A DNA stretch of 64,000 nt, taken from Terrabacter sp. MAHUQ-38. Its GTDB lineage: Bacteria > Actinomycetota > Actinomycetes > Actinomycetales > Dermatophilaceae. Below are positions 36,831-45,407 of the stretch, piece by piece (the stretch's first letter is position 1; each line of letters opens with the position of its first letter). Under the pieces are notes generated by a model, which saw only the letters and a program-made list of their open reading frames with translations, had not been told where the DNA came from and made no database searches. Both the position numbers and the translations under genes were made by a program. Location of the stretch: contig NZ_JACVCU010000003.1 of the NCBI RefSeq assembly GCF_014518425.1, positions 186,001 to 250,000 of the forward strand. The letters are read 5' to 3'.

Positions 36831-37861
36831 CAGTCGTCCGCCTTCTCGCTCGAGCCGTCCTCGGAGTGTGTGTCGGAGCTGTCGCCCTGCGCGTGGCCGG
36901 CCTGCTCCTGGGTGTCCTCGGGCTCCGGTTCGTCGGCGACTCGGCCGTCGTGCACGATCTCGAGGTCACGTCGCCTCGCGAGGGCGTCCGCCTCGGCCGG
37001 CGAACCGAGCCCTGCGAAGAGGTCGTCCTCACCGTCGGCCACCGGGACGTACGACAACGCGGCCTCGAACTCCTCGACGCCCCAGACCCGCTGCTGGATC
37101 TCGAGAGGCACCTGGAACCAGAAGCCATCGGGGTCCACCTGCGTGGCGTGGGCCATGAGGGCGCGGTCGCGCACCTCGAAGTAGTCGCCGCAGGCGATCG
37201 TCGTCGTGGGCCGGCCGGAACGGCGCGGCTTCCAGTTGGCCAGCCACTCGGCATACGGACTCTCGAGCCCCTCCGCGAGCATCGCCTCGTGGATGGCCTC
37301 GAGGCGTGTGCGCGACCAGCCGCCGTTGTAGTAGAGCTTGAGCGGCTGCCACGCCTCGCCGGCGTGCGGGTAGCGGTCGGGGTCGCCGGCGGCCTCGAAA
37401 GCGGCCATCGACACCACGTGGCACATGATGTGGTCGGGGTGCGGGTAGCCGCCCTTCTCGTCGTACGTCGTCATCACATGGGGGCGCCAGGCGCGGATGA
37501 CACGCACGAGAGCCTCGGTCGTGACGTCGATGTCCTCGAGGCCGAAGCACCCGTCGGGCAGCGGCGGCAGCGGGTCGCCCTCGGGCAGCCCGGAGTCGAC
37601 GAAGCCCAGCCACGTGTGCTCGCAGCCGAGCACCTCCTGCGCCGCCTTCATCTCGTCCCGGCGGACCTGGGCGATGTCGCGCAGGATGTGCGGGTCGTCC
37701 TTGAGCTTCTCGTTGAGGATGTCGCCGCGCTCGCCGCCGGTGCACGAGACGACCATGACCGACGCGCCCTCCGCGACGTACTTCGCCGTCGTCGCGGCAC
37801 CCTTGCTCGACTCGTCGTCGGGGTGCGCGTGCACCGCCATCAACCGCATGCCCTCGGCCAC
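36830..37861 (-). CDS. mca: Mycothiol S-conjugate amidase
   Basis: 343 residues. LMAVHAHPDDESSKGAATTA (zinc ligands in AHPDDE), SCTGGERGDILN, YDEKGGYPHPDHIMCH (third zinc ligand) identify the LmbE/MshB/Mca family; length and GGERGD context favour Mca over MshB. Cleaves mycothiol-toxin adducts to mercapturates for export. An acidic Asp/Glu/Ser tail of ~40 residues follows the catalytic domain. GTG start at 37859-37861 supported by GGGAG 5 nt upstream; an internal ATG four codons later is possible. Confidence 0.95.
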   Translation of the reverse strand: MAEGMRLMAVHAHPDDESSKGAATTAKYVAEGASVMVVSCTGGERGDILNEKLKDDPHILRDIAQVRRDEMKAAQEVLGCEHTWLGFVDSGLPEGDPLPPLPDGCFGLEDIDVTTEALVRVIRAWRPHVMTTYDEKGGYPHPDHIMCHVVSMAAFEAAGDPDRYPHAGEAWQPLKLYYNGGWSRTRLEAIHEAMLAEGLESPYAEWLANWKPRRSGRPTTTIACGDYFEVRDRALMAHATQVDPDGFWFQVPLEIQQRVWGVEEFEAALSYVPVADGEDDLFAGLGSPAEADALARRRDLEIVHDGRVADEPEPEDTQEQAGHAQGDSSDTHSEDGSSEKADD

Positions 37862-38034
37862 GTCGCTCCCTGTTTTCTCAGCAGTCCTCGGTGGGGGGCG
37901 CGGGCGGCTCGTGGCCTCCCGGCGCCCGGGCCCGTGCTCACTCCCGTGCTCGCATGGGAGACACTGGACCCGCCCGCCATCCTCTCACTCCCCCGGAGCT
38001 CCCGACGCCCGGGCCCGACTCGCCAGGACCCCGA

Positions 38035-38406
38035 ATGCCGTCCCGCCCGACGCTCCCCCGCCCCGCACCCGGCCAGCTCAAGTGGTGGGTCATCGGCACG
38101 GTCGGCATCCTCGCCGGCGTGGCCCTCGCGACCTGGTGGGGACTGTCGGCGACGCTCGGCCAGCCCAGCTGGCAGACCCTCGGCTACAAGGTGGTGAGCG
38201 ACCGGGAGGTTCGGGTCGACTTCGAGGTGCACCGGCCCGGCGGCACGGCCCTCACGTGCACGGTCGAGGCGCTCGCCCGCGACTTCGCGCCGGTCGGCAC
38301 GAGCCGCGTCCAGGTGCCCGCCGGCCCCGACGAGACCACGACCGAGTCGGTGACGTTGCGCACGACGTCCCGCGCCGTCACGGGCCAGGTCAAGACCTGC
38401 TCCTGA
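38035..38406 (+). CDS. DUF4307-like membrane-anchored protein
   Basis: 123 residues. One N-terminal membrane helix (~16-38, WWVIGTVGILAGVALATWWG), then an extracytoplasmic immunoglobulin-like domain with WQTLGYKVVSDREVRVDFEV and a Cys pair (LTCTV near residue 76 and the terminal TCS). Location beside mca matches the mycobacterial Rv1082-Rv1083 neighbourhood. ATG at 38035 has AGGA 8 nt upstream; an in-frame ATG at 37954 would add 27 residues of Pro-rich sequence. Function unknown. Confidence 0.8.
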   Translation: MPSRPTLPRPAPGQLKWWVIGTVGILAGVALATWWGLSATLGQPSWQTLGYKVVSDREVRVDFEVHRPGGTALTCTVEALARDFAPVGTSRVQVPAGPDETTTESVTLRTTSRAVTGQVKTCS

Positions 38407-38433
38407 ACGGCCGTCGGGGCCCCCGAATACCGC

Positions 38434-38580
38434 GTGAACTGCGCGAATGCCGTTCACTTTGTTATCCTTGTTGCTTCATCCAAGGGTCCGGACCCGTCGC
38501 CAACGGCATCTCGAGTGGGTGACATCACGGTCGGGACCCTTTCTTTTTGTGTAGGCGCCCACGCGAGCACCGCGTGGGCG
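38434..38580 (+). promoter_or_regulatory. Structured leader of greA
   Basis: Contains GTGAAC/GTTCAC (38434-38439, 38452-38457), TATCCT (38463-38468, possible -10), the palindrome GGGTCCGGACCC (38484-38495), a second GGACCC (38534-38539) that could pair with the first GGGTCC, a T-rich run (38540-38548), and a 10-bp hairpin CGCCCACGCG/CGCGTGGGCG (38556-38580) ending 11 nt before the Shine-Dalgarno. Mutually exclusive stems suggest attenuation or translational control; not proven. Confidence 0.5.
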
Positions 38581-38605
38581 TTGGTCCATCCGAGGAGTGA
38601 CAAGA

Positions 38606-39091
38606 GTGACCGAGACTGCCGCTGGCTTCCTGACCCAGGAGGCCTATGACCGCCTCAAGGCGGAGCTCGACCAGCTGACGGGCGTAGGTCGCATCGAGAT
38701 CGCGCGCAAGATCGAGGAGGCCCGCGAGGAGGGCGACCTCAAGGAGAACGGCGGCTACCACGCCGCGCGCGAGGAGCAGGGCAAGATGGAGGCCCGCATC
38801 CGTCAGCTCACCGAGCTGCTCCACAACGCGACGATCGGCGAGACACCGGCAGACGACGGCGTCGTCGAGCCGGGCATGCTCGTGACGGTCGAGATCTTCG
38901 GCGACGAGGAGACCTTCCTGCTCGGCAACCGTGAGATCGCCGACGGCTCCGACCTGCAGGTCTTCTCCGAGAAGTCGGCCATGGGCGCCGCCATCAACGG
39001 CAAGAGCGTCGGCGACAGCACGAGCTACGACGCCCCCAACGGCAAGACGATCGGCGTCAAGATCATCGCCGCGAAGCCCTACACGGGCTGA
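38606..39091 (+). CDS. greA: Transcription elongation factor GreA
   Basis: 161 residues. N-terminal coiled coil with FLTQEAYDRLKAELDQLTG and EARE-EGDLKENGGYHAAREE (acidic tip D/E pair), C-terminal FKBP-like domain with VVEPGMLVTVEIFGDEE, NREIADG and SEKSAMGAAINGKSVGD. Stimulates RNA cleavage by backtracked polymerase. The start is GTG at 38606, 8 nt after GAGGAG; the GTG at 38597 overlaps that Shine-Dalgarno and is rejected. Confidence 0.97.
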   Translation: MTETAAGFLTQEAYDRLKAELDQLTGVGRIEIARKIEEAREEGDLKENGGYHAAREEQGKMEARIRQLTELLHNATIGETPADDGVVEPGMLVTVEIFGDEETFLLGNREIADGSDLQVFSEKSAMGAAINGKSVGDSTSYDAPNGKTIGVKIIAAKPYTG

Positions 39092-39107
39092 TCACCGCAG
39101 CCTGACA

Positions 39108-39149
39108 CGAGACGGGCCGGTCCCCCACTTGGGGGGCCGGCCCGTCTCG
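39108..39149 (+). terminator. greA terminator hairpin
   Basis: A 19-bp stem (39108-39126 with 39131-39149; outer arm CGAGACGGGCCGG) with a 4-nt loop ACTT, 16 bp after the greA stop. The rest of the gap to 39250 shows nothing further. Confidence 0.88.
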
Positions 39150-39250
39150 CGTACCGCGATGGACCGGCTCAGCGGCGGCGGTGCGACTCAGCCGCGCCCG
39201 AGCACTTCGACGTCGGTGAGAGGGACCGGCGCTCGTGAGCTGGAGCGGCG

Positions 39251-40594
39251 TCAGAGGATCTGGGCGGCGACGGCGCGGGCGACGGCCGGCTGTTCGGCGG
39301 CCAGCAGTCCTGCCGCGAAGAGGAGGTATGCCGTGTCGACCGTCGCTCGCGCCGCGCGGGGCACCTTCCAGCCGCCTGCGTGGTCGGCGAGGACCGCTCC
39401 GAGCACGTGGTCTCGCCCGCTGACGCCGGTGTGGCGCAGCACCCCACCGGAGCCGACGAGGGCCGTGACGTTCGCGAGCGGCCGGGGCGACTCGGTCGGT
39501 AGGGCCGCACGGGCATGCCGGCGCACCGCGACGAGGGCTGCGAGACGGGCCAGCTCGAGGTCGAGCGCGCGCTCCACGTCGTCGACCGGGAGCGAGGCGG
39601 GGCGCTCGTGGACGCGGGCGGCATACGCGGTCAGGGCGTCCGGGTCGGAAACGGAGTCGAGCAGGTGCTCGGCCGCGGCGGCCTCGACGACGTGCTCGGC
39701 GTTCCACCGCATGCCCAGGTCGCCCTCGACCGTGCGGGCGTGCCAGAGGGTCGCGACGACGTCCTTGCGCAGGCCCGCATCCTCGCCCTCGGGCGTCAGG
39801 CACGAGTAGACGTCCGTCGTCGCACCGCCGATGTCGACCACCAGCACGTCACCTCCGCCGGCCTCGGACGCGAGCACCTCCACACCGCGCAGGACGACGT
39901 CCGGCGTCGCGGCCTCCACCATCGCCGCGAAGGCGGGGTCGCGCGAGAGCCCCTTGCCACCGATGACGTGGTGGAGGAAGGCGTCGCGGATCGCGGCGCG
40001 TGCCGACTCGGGTGCGATGACACCGATCTGCGGGAGGACGTTGTCGGCACGGACCGTCGGGCGGCTCGTCGTGGCGAGGACGCCGGCTGCCTCGTCGCGC
40101 GCGTCGACGTTGCCGGCGAGGACGACGGGCACGGCGTGCGACCCGTGCCCGCCGATCGCCCCCTTGGCGAGCCGGGCGGCGTTGTGCAGCAACACGTTGC
40201 TGTTGCCACCGTCCGTGCCGCCGACGAGCAGGATGATGTCGGGCCGGGAGGCCCGGATGCCGGCGACCTCGGCGGTCGTCAGCTCTCCGGCCGCGACGTG
40301 GACGACCTTCGCCCCGGCCGAGAGGCCCACCCGGTGACCCGCCTGGGCGGTCACCGTGCGCTCGTAGCCGACGACCGCGAGGCGCAACCCACCACCGGCG
40401 CTCGAGCAGGCCCGCACCGTCGTGCCGTCGGGCACGTCGAGCGCGGCACGCAGCGAGCGGTAGCTGTCGAGGATGTCGCCGCCGCCCTGCGTGCCCGTCG
40501 TCGGCGTGGAGGCCGTCCGCAGGACGGTGCCGTCGTCGGCGAGGAGGGCACCCTTGGTGAAGGTCGAGCCGAAGTCGACCGCGAGGATCGTCAT
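39251..40594 (-). CDS. MutL/GlmL-type ASKHA ATPase (glutamate mutase L family)
   Basis: 447 residues. ILAVDFGSTFTKGALLADDG is an actin/Hsp70-type phosphate-1 motif; VVDIGGATTDVYSCL is phosphate-2; ACSSAGGGLRLAVVGYERTV and LLVGGTDGGNSNVLLHNA are typical of the MutL/GlmL family. In clostridia GlmL accompanies B12-dependent glutamate mutase or ornithine aminomutase, presumably as a reactivating chaperone. No mutase subunit is encoded in this window, so the partner is unknown. Flanked by greA (convergent) and metB (same strand, 21 bp upstream). Confidence 0.88.
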   Translation of the reverse strand: MTILAVDFGSTFTKGALLADDGTVLRTASTPTTGTQGGGDILDSYRSLRAALDVPDGTTVRACSSAGGGLRLAVVGYERTVTAQAGHRVGLSAGAKVVHVAAGELTTAEVAGIRASRPDIILLVGGTDGGNSNVLLHNAARLAKGAIGGHGSHAVPVVLAGNVDARDEAAGVLATTSRPTVRADNVLPQIGVIAPESARAAIRDAFLHHVIGGKGLSRDPAFAAMVEAATPDVVLRGVEVLASEAGGGDVLVVDIGGATTDVYSCLTPEGEDAGLRKDVVATLWHARTVEGDLGMRWNAEHVVEAAAAEHLLDSVSDPDALTAYAARVHERPASLPVDDVERALDLELARLAALVAVRRHARAALPTESPRPLANVTALVGSGGVLRHTGVSGRDHVLGAVLADHAGGWKVPRAARATVDTAYLLFAAGLLAAEQPAVARAVAAQIL

Positions 40595-40615
40595 GTGCGC
40601 GGGCCGTGCGTCGGG

Positions 40616-41794
40616 TCAGCCGTGGATGTCGAGGGCCTCACGCAGGTCGGCGATGAGGTCGTCGACGTCCTCGATGCCCACCGACAGGCGGATGAGGTCT
40701 GACGGCACCTCGAGCTCGGTGCCGGCGACGCTCGCGTGCGTCATGCGGCCCGGGTGCTCGATGAGCGACTCGACGCCGCCCAGCGACTCGCCCAGCGTCC
40801 ACAGGCTCACCGCGGCGCAGGCCTTGACCGCGGCGTCCTCGCCCCGCCGCATCCGGAAGCTCACCATGCCGCCGAAGCGCCTCATCTGGCGCGCGGCGAC
40901 GTCGTGGTTGGCGTGCCCCGGCCGGCCCGGGTAGAGGACCTGCGAGACGCCGTCATGGCCCTCGAGGAACTCGACGACCTTCTCGGCGTTGTCGCAGTGA
41001 CGCTCCATGCGGATGCCGAGGGTCTTGAGCCCCCGCAGCGTCAGCCACGAGTCGAAGGGCCCGGCGACGCCGCCGATGCTGTTCTGGTGGAACGCGATCC
41101 GCTCCTCGGCGTCCTCGAAGCCGGCGACGTCGATCTGCTTCGCGGTGACGACGGCGCCACCCACGACGTCACTGTGCCCACCGGCATACTTCGTCGTGGA
41201 GTGGGTCACGATGTCGGCACCGAGCGCGAGCGGGCTCTGGAGGTAGGCCGTCGCGAAGGTGTTGTCGACGACGAACACCGCACCGGCCTCGTGGGCGACG
41301 GCAGCGATGCCCTCGATGTCGGCGATGGCGAGCAGCGGGTTGGTCGGCGTCTCGACCCAGATCATCTTCGTGCGGCCGGGGACGATCGCGGCGCGCACCT
41401 CGTCGAGGTCGCCCATGTGGGCGATGGAGTGCTCGATGCCCTGCGGCTTCGCGACCTTGTTGAAGTAGCGGTACGTGCCGCCGTAGGCGTCGTTCGGGAC
41501 GACGACGTGGTCGCCCGGGACGAGCAGCGCCCGGACCACGGTGTCCTGGCCGGCGAGCCCCGACGCGAAGGCGAAGCCTCGGCTTCCGCCCTCCAACGCG
41601 GCGATGCACTCCTCGAGCGCTGTGCGGGTCGGGTTGGCCGAGCGGCTGTACTCGTAGCCGTTGCGGAAGCCGCCGATGCCGTCCTGCTTGTACGTCGAGA
41701 CCTGGTAGATCGGGGGGACGACCGCGCCCGTCAGCTCGTCGGCCTCCTGGCCGGCGTGGATGGCGCGGGTCGAGAAGCCGTGCTCGTCAGACAT
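40616..41794 (-). CDS. metB: Cystathionine gamma-synthase (Cys/Met metabolism PLP enzyme)
   Basis: 392 residues. STRAIHAGQEADELTGAVVP, EYSRSANPTRTALEECIAAL, IWVETPTNPLLAIADI and THSTTKYAGGHSDVVGG with the PLP lysine are the class signatures; GGVESLIEHPGRMTHASV closes the active site. Joins O-acyl-homoserine and cysteine, though cystathionine gamma-lyase (MetC/CTH) activity cannot be excluded from sequence alone. ATG at 41792-41794, with TAGGCT 7 nt upstream (leaderless). The downstream MutL-like gene may be cotranscribed, and the cystine-type ABC importer lies upstream on the same strand. Confidence 0.9.
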   Translation of the reverse strand: MSDEHGFSTRAIHAGQEADELTGAVVPPIYQVSTYKQDGIGGFRNGYEYSRSANPTRTALEECIAALEGGSRGFAFASGLAGQDTVVRALLVPGDHVVVPNDAYGGTYRYFNKVAKPQGIEHSIAHMGDLDEVRAAIVPGRTKMIWVETPTNPLLAIADIEGIAAVAHEAGAVFVVDNTFATAYLQSPLALGADIVTHSTTKYAGGHSDVVGGAVVTAKQIDVAGFEDAEERIAFHQNSIGGVAGPFDSWLTLRGLKTLGIRMERHCDNAEKVVEFLEGHDGVSQVLYPGRPGHANHDVAARQMRRFGGMVSFRMRRGEDAAVKACAAVSLWTLGESLGGVESLIEHPGRMTHASVAGTELEVPSDLIRLSVGIEDVDDLIADLREALDIHG

Positions 41795-41801
41795 GCGCCC
41801 G

Positions 41802-41807
41802 AGCCTA
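41802..41807 (-). promoter_or_regulatory. -10 box of metB (leaderless)
   Basis: TAGGCT on the minus strand, 7 nt before the ATG. Confidence 0.55.
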
Positions 41808-41851
41808 TGCCCTGCCCGACCGGCTCCCGCGCCGGCCTGACGCCGCCCTGC

Positions 41852-42664
41852 TCAGTCGAGGGGGTCGAGGATGCGGTGCAGGAACTGGCGCGCACGCTCG
41901 GTGCGCGGCCGCGTCAGCACCTCGTCCGGGGCGCCGCGCTCGACGATGACGCCGCCGTCCATGAAGAGCACCTGGTCGGCGACCTGCTGGGCGAACCTGA
42001 TCTCGTGGGTCACGACGACCATCGTCCAGCCTTGTGCCGCAAGGTCCTTCATGACCGAGAGGACCTCGCCGACGAGCTCGGGGTCGAGCGCCGACGTCGG
42101 CTCGTCGAAGAGCATGAGCTCCGGCCGGATCGCGAGCGCCCGGGCGATGCCGACGCGCTGCTGCTGCCCGCCCGACAACTGGTAGGGGTAGGCGTCGGCC
42201 TTCTCGACGAGGCCGACGAGGGCGAGCAGCTCGCGGCCGTCGCGCTCCGCCTCCACGCGACCGCGGCCCTGCACGAGCACCGGCCCCGACGTGACGTTCT
42301 GCAGCACGGTCAAGTGCGGGAAGAGGTTGTGCGCCTGGAAGACCATGCCGCTCTGGGCCCGCAGGTCGGCGACCTGGCGCTTCGTCACGGGGCTGCGGGT
42401 GAAGTCGACCTCGACGTCGCCGACGCGCACGACGCCGCCGTCAGCGAGGTCGAGCGCGTTGAGCGAGCGCAGGACGGTCGTCTTGCCGGAGCCGGACGGG
42501 CCGATGAGCACGGTGACGCTCCCTGCGGGGACCTCGAAGTCGATCGACCGCAGGACCTCGTGGTCGCCGAACGACTTGGCGAGCCCGGACACCGACACGA
42601 GAGGCCGCGTCGACGGCTGGGTCGGTGGCTTGGGCGAGCGGTGGATCTGTGGCTGTTCGGTCAT
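41852..42664 (-). CDS. Polar amino acid (cystine-type) ABC transporter ATPase
   Basis: 270 residues. Walker A VLIGPSGSGKTTVLRSLNAL, Q-loop MVFQAHNLFPHLTVLQNV, signature LSGGQQQRVGIARALAIRPE, Walker B LMLFDEPTSALDPELVGEV and switch His VVVTHEIRFAQQV. Polar amino-acid uptake subfamily (GlnQ/TcyC type). ATG at 42662-42664 overlaps the permease stop by 4 nt. The N-terminal ~22 residues are Pro-rich and non-conserved. Cystine specificity is inferred from the binding protein. Confidence 0.94.
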   Translation of the reverse strand: MTEQPQIHRSPKPPTQPSTRPLVSVSGLAKSFGDHEVLRSIDFEVPAGSVTVLIGPSGSGKTTVLRSLNALDLADGGVVRVGDVEVDFTRSPVTKRQVADLRAQSGMVFQAHNLFPHLTVLQNVTSGPVLVQGRGRVEAERDGRELLALVGLVEKADAYPYQLSGGQQQRVGIARALAIRPELMLFDEPTSALDPELVGEVLSVMKDLAAQGWTMVVVTHEIRFAQQVADQVLFMDGGVIVERGAPDEVLTRPRTERARQFLHRILDPLD

Positions 42665-43329
42665 GCGGCGACGTACCTGTTCTGTCGTTCCTCGAGACGG
42701 GACTGGCCCACGGAGAGCGCGAGGCAGACGACCCAGTAGTAGACCGCGGCGACACCGTAGAGCGCGAAGAACTGGTAGGTCGGCGCGGCGGCCTCCTGCG
42801 CGACGCGGAGCAGCTCGGTCACCTGGATGGTCGACGCGAGGGAGGTGTCCTTGACGAGCGAGATGAGCGTGTTGGACAGGGGCGGGATCGCCGTGCGCGC
42901 GGCCTGGGGCAGCACGACGCGGCGCAGGGTCGTCACGTAGCCCATGCCGACGGTCGACGCGGCCTCCCACTGGCCCTTGGGCACGGAGAGGATCGCCGAG
43001 CGGATCACCTCGGCCGCGTAACCGCCGACGTTGAGGGTGAAGGCCAGGATCGCGGCCGGGAACGGGTCGAAGCGCACGCCCATCGCCGGCAGGCCGTAGT
43101 AGATGATGAACAGCTGGAGCAGCAGCGGCGTGCCGCGGATGAGCGAGATGTAGAGACGGGCGGCTCCGGAGACGACGGGCACCTTCGAGAGCCGCATGAG
43201 CGCGACGGCAAGCGCCACGAGGAGCCCGAGGACGAAGCTGATCGCCGTCAGCGGGATCGTCGAGGTGACCGTCGCCCGGAGCAGTGGCCCGAGCGAGTCG
43301 AGGATCAGCTGGAGGGTCTGCTCGTTCAC
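42661..43329 (-). CDS. Polar amino acid (cystine-type) ABC transporter permease
   Basis: 222 residues, about five membrane helices. VVSGAARLYISLIRGTPLLL followed by QLFIIYYGLP is the HisMQ-type N-terminal signature, and GYAAEVIRSAILSVPKGQWE followed by AASTVGM is the EAA loop contacting the ATPase. A single permease gene implies a homodimer. Overlaps the ATPase gene by 4 nt and lies 31 bp after the binding-protein gene. Confidence 0.94.
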   Translation of the reverse strand: MNEQTLQLILDSLGPLLRATVTSTIPLTAISFVLGLLVALAVALMRLSKVPVVSGAARLYISLIRGTPLLLQLFIIYYGLPAMGVRFDPFPAAILAFTLNVGGYAAEVIRSAILSVPKGQWEAASTVGMGYVTTLRRVVLPQAARTAIPPLSNTLISLVKDTSLASTIQVTELLRVAQEAAAPTYQFFALYGVAAVYYWVVCLALSVGQSRLEERQNRYVAA

Positions 43330-43360
43330 GACGGGGAGGCCCCCGGGCCGGGCGCGGGCG

Positions 43361-44164
43361 TCACGCGGCGGGCTGCGCCGACACGTCGGCCGCGAAGTAC
43401 TTCTCGGACAGCTTCTTCAGGGTGCCGTCGGCCTTGAGGTCCGCGAGGGCCTTGTCGATGGCGGCGACGAGGTCGGAGCCCTTGCGGGTCGCGACGACCT
43501 GCTCGGAGACGTCGCCCGTCTTGGCCGCGATCTTGACGCCCTGGTCGCCCGTGGACTTCTTGTAGTCGAGCACGGCGAGGCTGTCGTTGACCGTCGCGTC
43601 GACGCGCTGCTGCTTGAGCAGGGTGATCGCCTGGGTGAAGCCCTCGACCGACTCGACCTGCGCGCCGGCGTCCTTGGCGACCTTGGCCCAGTTGCTCGTG
43701 AGGCTCTGTGCCGACTTCTTGCCCTTGAGCCCCTCGAGCGAGGTGATGGACGCGTCGTCGGTGCGCGTCGCGATGACGCCCTCGGAGTAGGTGTAGGTCG
43801 AGCTGAGGCCGTAGAGGCCGACACGCTCGGGGTTCTTCGTCACCTGGTTGATGACGGCGTCGAAGCGGTTGGAGGTGAGGCCGGCGAAGATCGCGTCCCA
43901 CGAGGTCTCGACGTACTCGACCTTGACGCCGAGCTTGTCGGCGACGGCCTTGGCGACCTCGACGTCGTAGCCGGTCAGGGCGTTCGTCTTCGGGTCGTGG
44001 AAGGAGAACGGGGAGTACGTGCCCTCGGTGCCGACCTTGAGGACTCCCGCGTCCTTGACGGCCTGGAGGTCGGAGCTGCCGCTGGACCCGCTCGAGCTGC
44101 AGGCGGCGAGCACTGCGGTGAGGACGGCGACGAGCAGGACGGTGAGGACGGACCTCGAACGCAT
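43361..44164 (-). CDS. Cystine-type substrate-binding lipoprotein
   Basis: 267 residues. Lipoprotein signal with lipobox LAAC (Cys22). The type-3 solute-binding fold shows VLKVGTEGTYSPFSFHDPKT, LTGYDVEVAKAVADKLGVKV, WDAIFAGLTSNRFDAVINQV and DGTLKKLSEKYFAADVS, closely matching TcyJ/FliY cystine-binding proteins from memory. First gene of the importer operon, with AGGAAG upstream of the ATG at 44162-44164. Location next to metB and near msrA supports a sulfur amino acid role. Confidence 0.9.
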   Translation of the reverse strand: MRSRSVLTVLLVAVLTAVLAACSSSGSSGSSDLQAVKDAGVLKVGTEGTYSPFSFHDPKTNALTGYDVEVAKAVADKLGVKVEYVETSWDAIFAGLTSNRFDAVINQVTKNPERVGLYGLSSTYTYSEGVIATRTDDASITSLEGLKGKKSAQSLTSNWAKVAKDAGAQVESVEGFTQAITLLKQQRVDATVNDSLAVLDYKKSTGDQGVKIAAKTGDVSEQVVATRKGSDLVAAIDKALADLKADGTLKKLSEKYFAADVSAQPAA

Positions 44165-44213
44165 GGTGGTACTTCCTGGTGGGTTGCTGGGCTGTGTCGG
44201 TGGACCAAGGCAA

Positions 44214-44245
44214 CATATAAGCCGACCTTGGGATCGGCATAATCA
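44214..44245 (-). promoter_or_regulatory. Possible promoter/operator of the cystine-type importer
   Basis: Imperfect dyad with half-sites ATAAGCCGA (44218-44226) and TCGGCATAAT (44234-44243), AT-rich for this genome, 50-80 bp upstream of the binding-protein gene. TTATAT on the minus strand could be a -10. Regulator unknown. Confidence 0.45.
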
Positions 44246-44321
44246 GGCGTGCGACTGGCCTCGCGAGACAACCCCGCCGTCGCGCGGTGCATTCCCACGG
44301 CCCGGCCCGGACGGGTCCGGC

Positions 44322-45359
44322 TCAGCGCGCTGCCAGCTGCTTCTGCCACTCGCGGCTGTAGCCGTCGACGGCATAGCCGAGCGCGCGGTTGACGGCGAGC
44401 ATGTGGTTGTTGGACGCGGCGTTCCACGTGCGGACGGCGCGGACCTCGGGCAGCTCGTCCATGAGCAGCAGCGCGTTGGCCGCCTTGAGGCGCAGGCCGA
44501 GCGCGTGGCCGCGGTGCTCCGTGAGCACGAGCGTGTCCTGCTGGTAGCCGAGGTCGGGCTCGCCCGTCGACACCGCCACGGTGGTGAAGGCGACGAGACG
44601 ACCCGACGGGACGTGGCGGGCGACCGTCTCGACGACGCGTCGGCCCGAGGCGCGGGTCCGCACGAGGCTGGCCCGCAGACGCTCTGCGTCCCAGTCCTCC
44701 TCCTCGATGTCGAGGTCGTCGGCTGGGGCGTCGGTGCTCATCCGCTGCTGGAGGACGGCGCGGTCCTCGAGCCACTCCTCCGGCATGTCGTCGAGGTAGG
44801 ACTCGAACGCGTAGTCCTCGGCACCGGGCGCCTCGACCGCCGCACGCAGCGCCTCCCGGTCGGTCGGCAGCCGTTGCTCACTGCGCAGCACCGTCTGGGC
44901 GACGACGAAGCCGTGTCGGGTGGCGAACGCCTCGGCCGTGTCGGCCCGCCCGTCGGCCCACTCGCTCTCGACGAGGAGCGTGGTCCGGCCATGATCGGCC
45001 GCGACCCGCTCCCCCTCGGCCAGCAGGCGACTCCCGACCCCGAGCCCGCGCGCCGACGGCAGGACCGAGAGCCAGAGCATGGCGCTGTGCTGGTTGTCGC
45101 GGAGGGGAAGGTGCACCTCGAGCGCCCCGACGAGGTCGCCGCCGCGCCAGGCCCCGAGGGCCACGCGCTTCTTGTCGGCGCTCCGCACGAAACCCTGGAT
45201 CTCCTCGAGGGTCCAGACACTCCCCCGGTCGCCGAACAGGTCGCGCTGCACGGCCGCGTGGACGCCGATCCAGTCACGCGCTGTCTGTTCCTGCTGCGGG
45301 TCGAGCAGGTCGACCGGACGGACGTCGAGGGCATCGAGGGTGTCGAGGGCATCGCTCAT
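44322..45359 (-). CDS. Tandem-GNAT N-acetyltransferase
   Basis: 345 residues made of two GNAT domains. The first (~10-175) has MLWLSVLPSARGLGVGSRLL, an acetyl-CoA loop. The second (~205-345) has VLTEHRGHALGLRLKAANAL and RTWNAASNNHMLAVNRALGY. MshD (mycothiol synthase) is also a double GNAT of similar length, but the characteristic residues I remember are not evident, so the substrate is left open. ATG at 45357-45359. Divergent from msrA with an inverted repeat between. Confidence 0.85.
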   Translation of the reverse strand: MSDALDTLDALDVRPVDLLDPQQEQTARDWIGVHAAVQRDLFGDRGSVWTLEEIQGFVRSADKKRVALGAWRGGDLVGALEVHLPLRDNQHSAMLWLSVLPSARGLGVGSRLLAEGERVAADHGRTTLLVESEWADGRADTAEAFATRHGFVVAQTVLRSEQRLPTDREALRAAVEAPGAEDYAFESYLDDMPEEWLEDRAVLQQRMSTDAPADDLDIEEEDWDAERLRASLVRTRASGRRVVETVARHVPSGRLVAFTTVAVSTGEPDLGYQQDTLVLTEHRGHALGLRLKAANALLLMDELPEVRAVRTWNAASNNHMLAVNRALGYAVDGYSREWQKQLAAR

Positions 45360-45407
45360 GCGGGCAGTCTGACGACCCCGCCGCGCCCACCGCGAGCGAT
45401 TTGTCGG

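Noticed and set aside
38521-38600. tRNA-like or terminator reading of the hairpin before greA
   Set aside because: The stem is followed by the greA ribosome binding site with no U run, so it is better treated as leader structure.
41795-44321. SAM or cobalamin riboswitch near metB and the importer
   Set aside because: The metB gap is 57 bp with a leaderless box, too short for either aptamer; the importer leader lacks the expected core elements.
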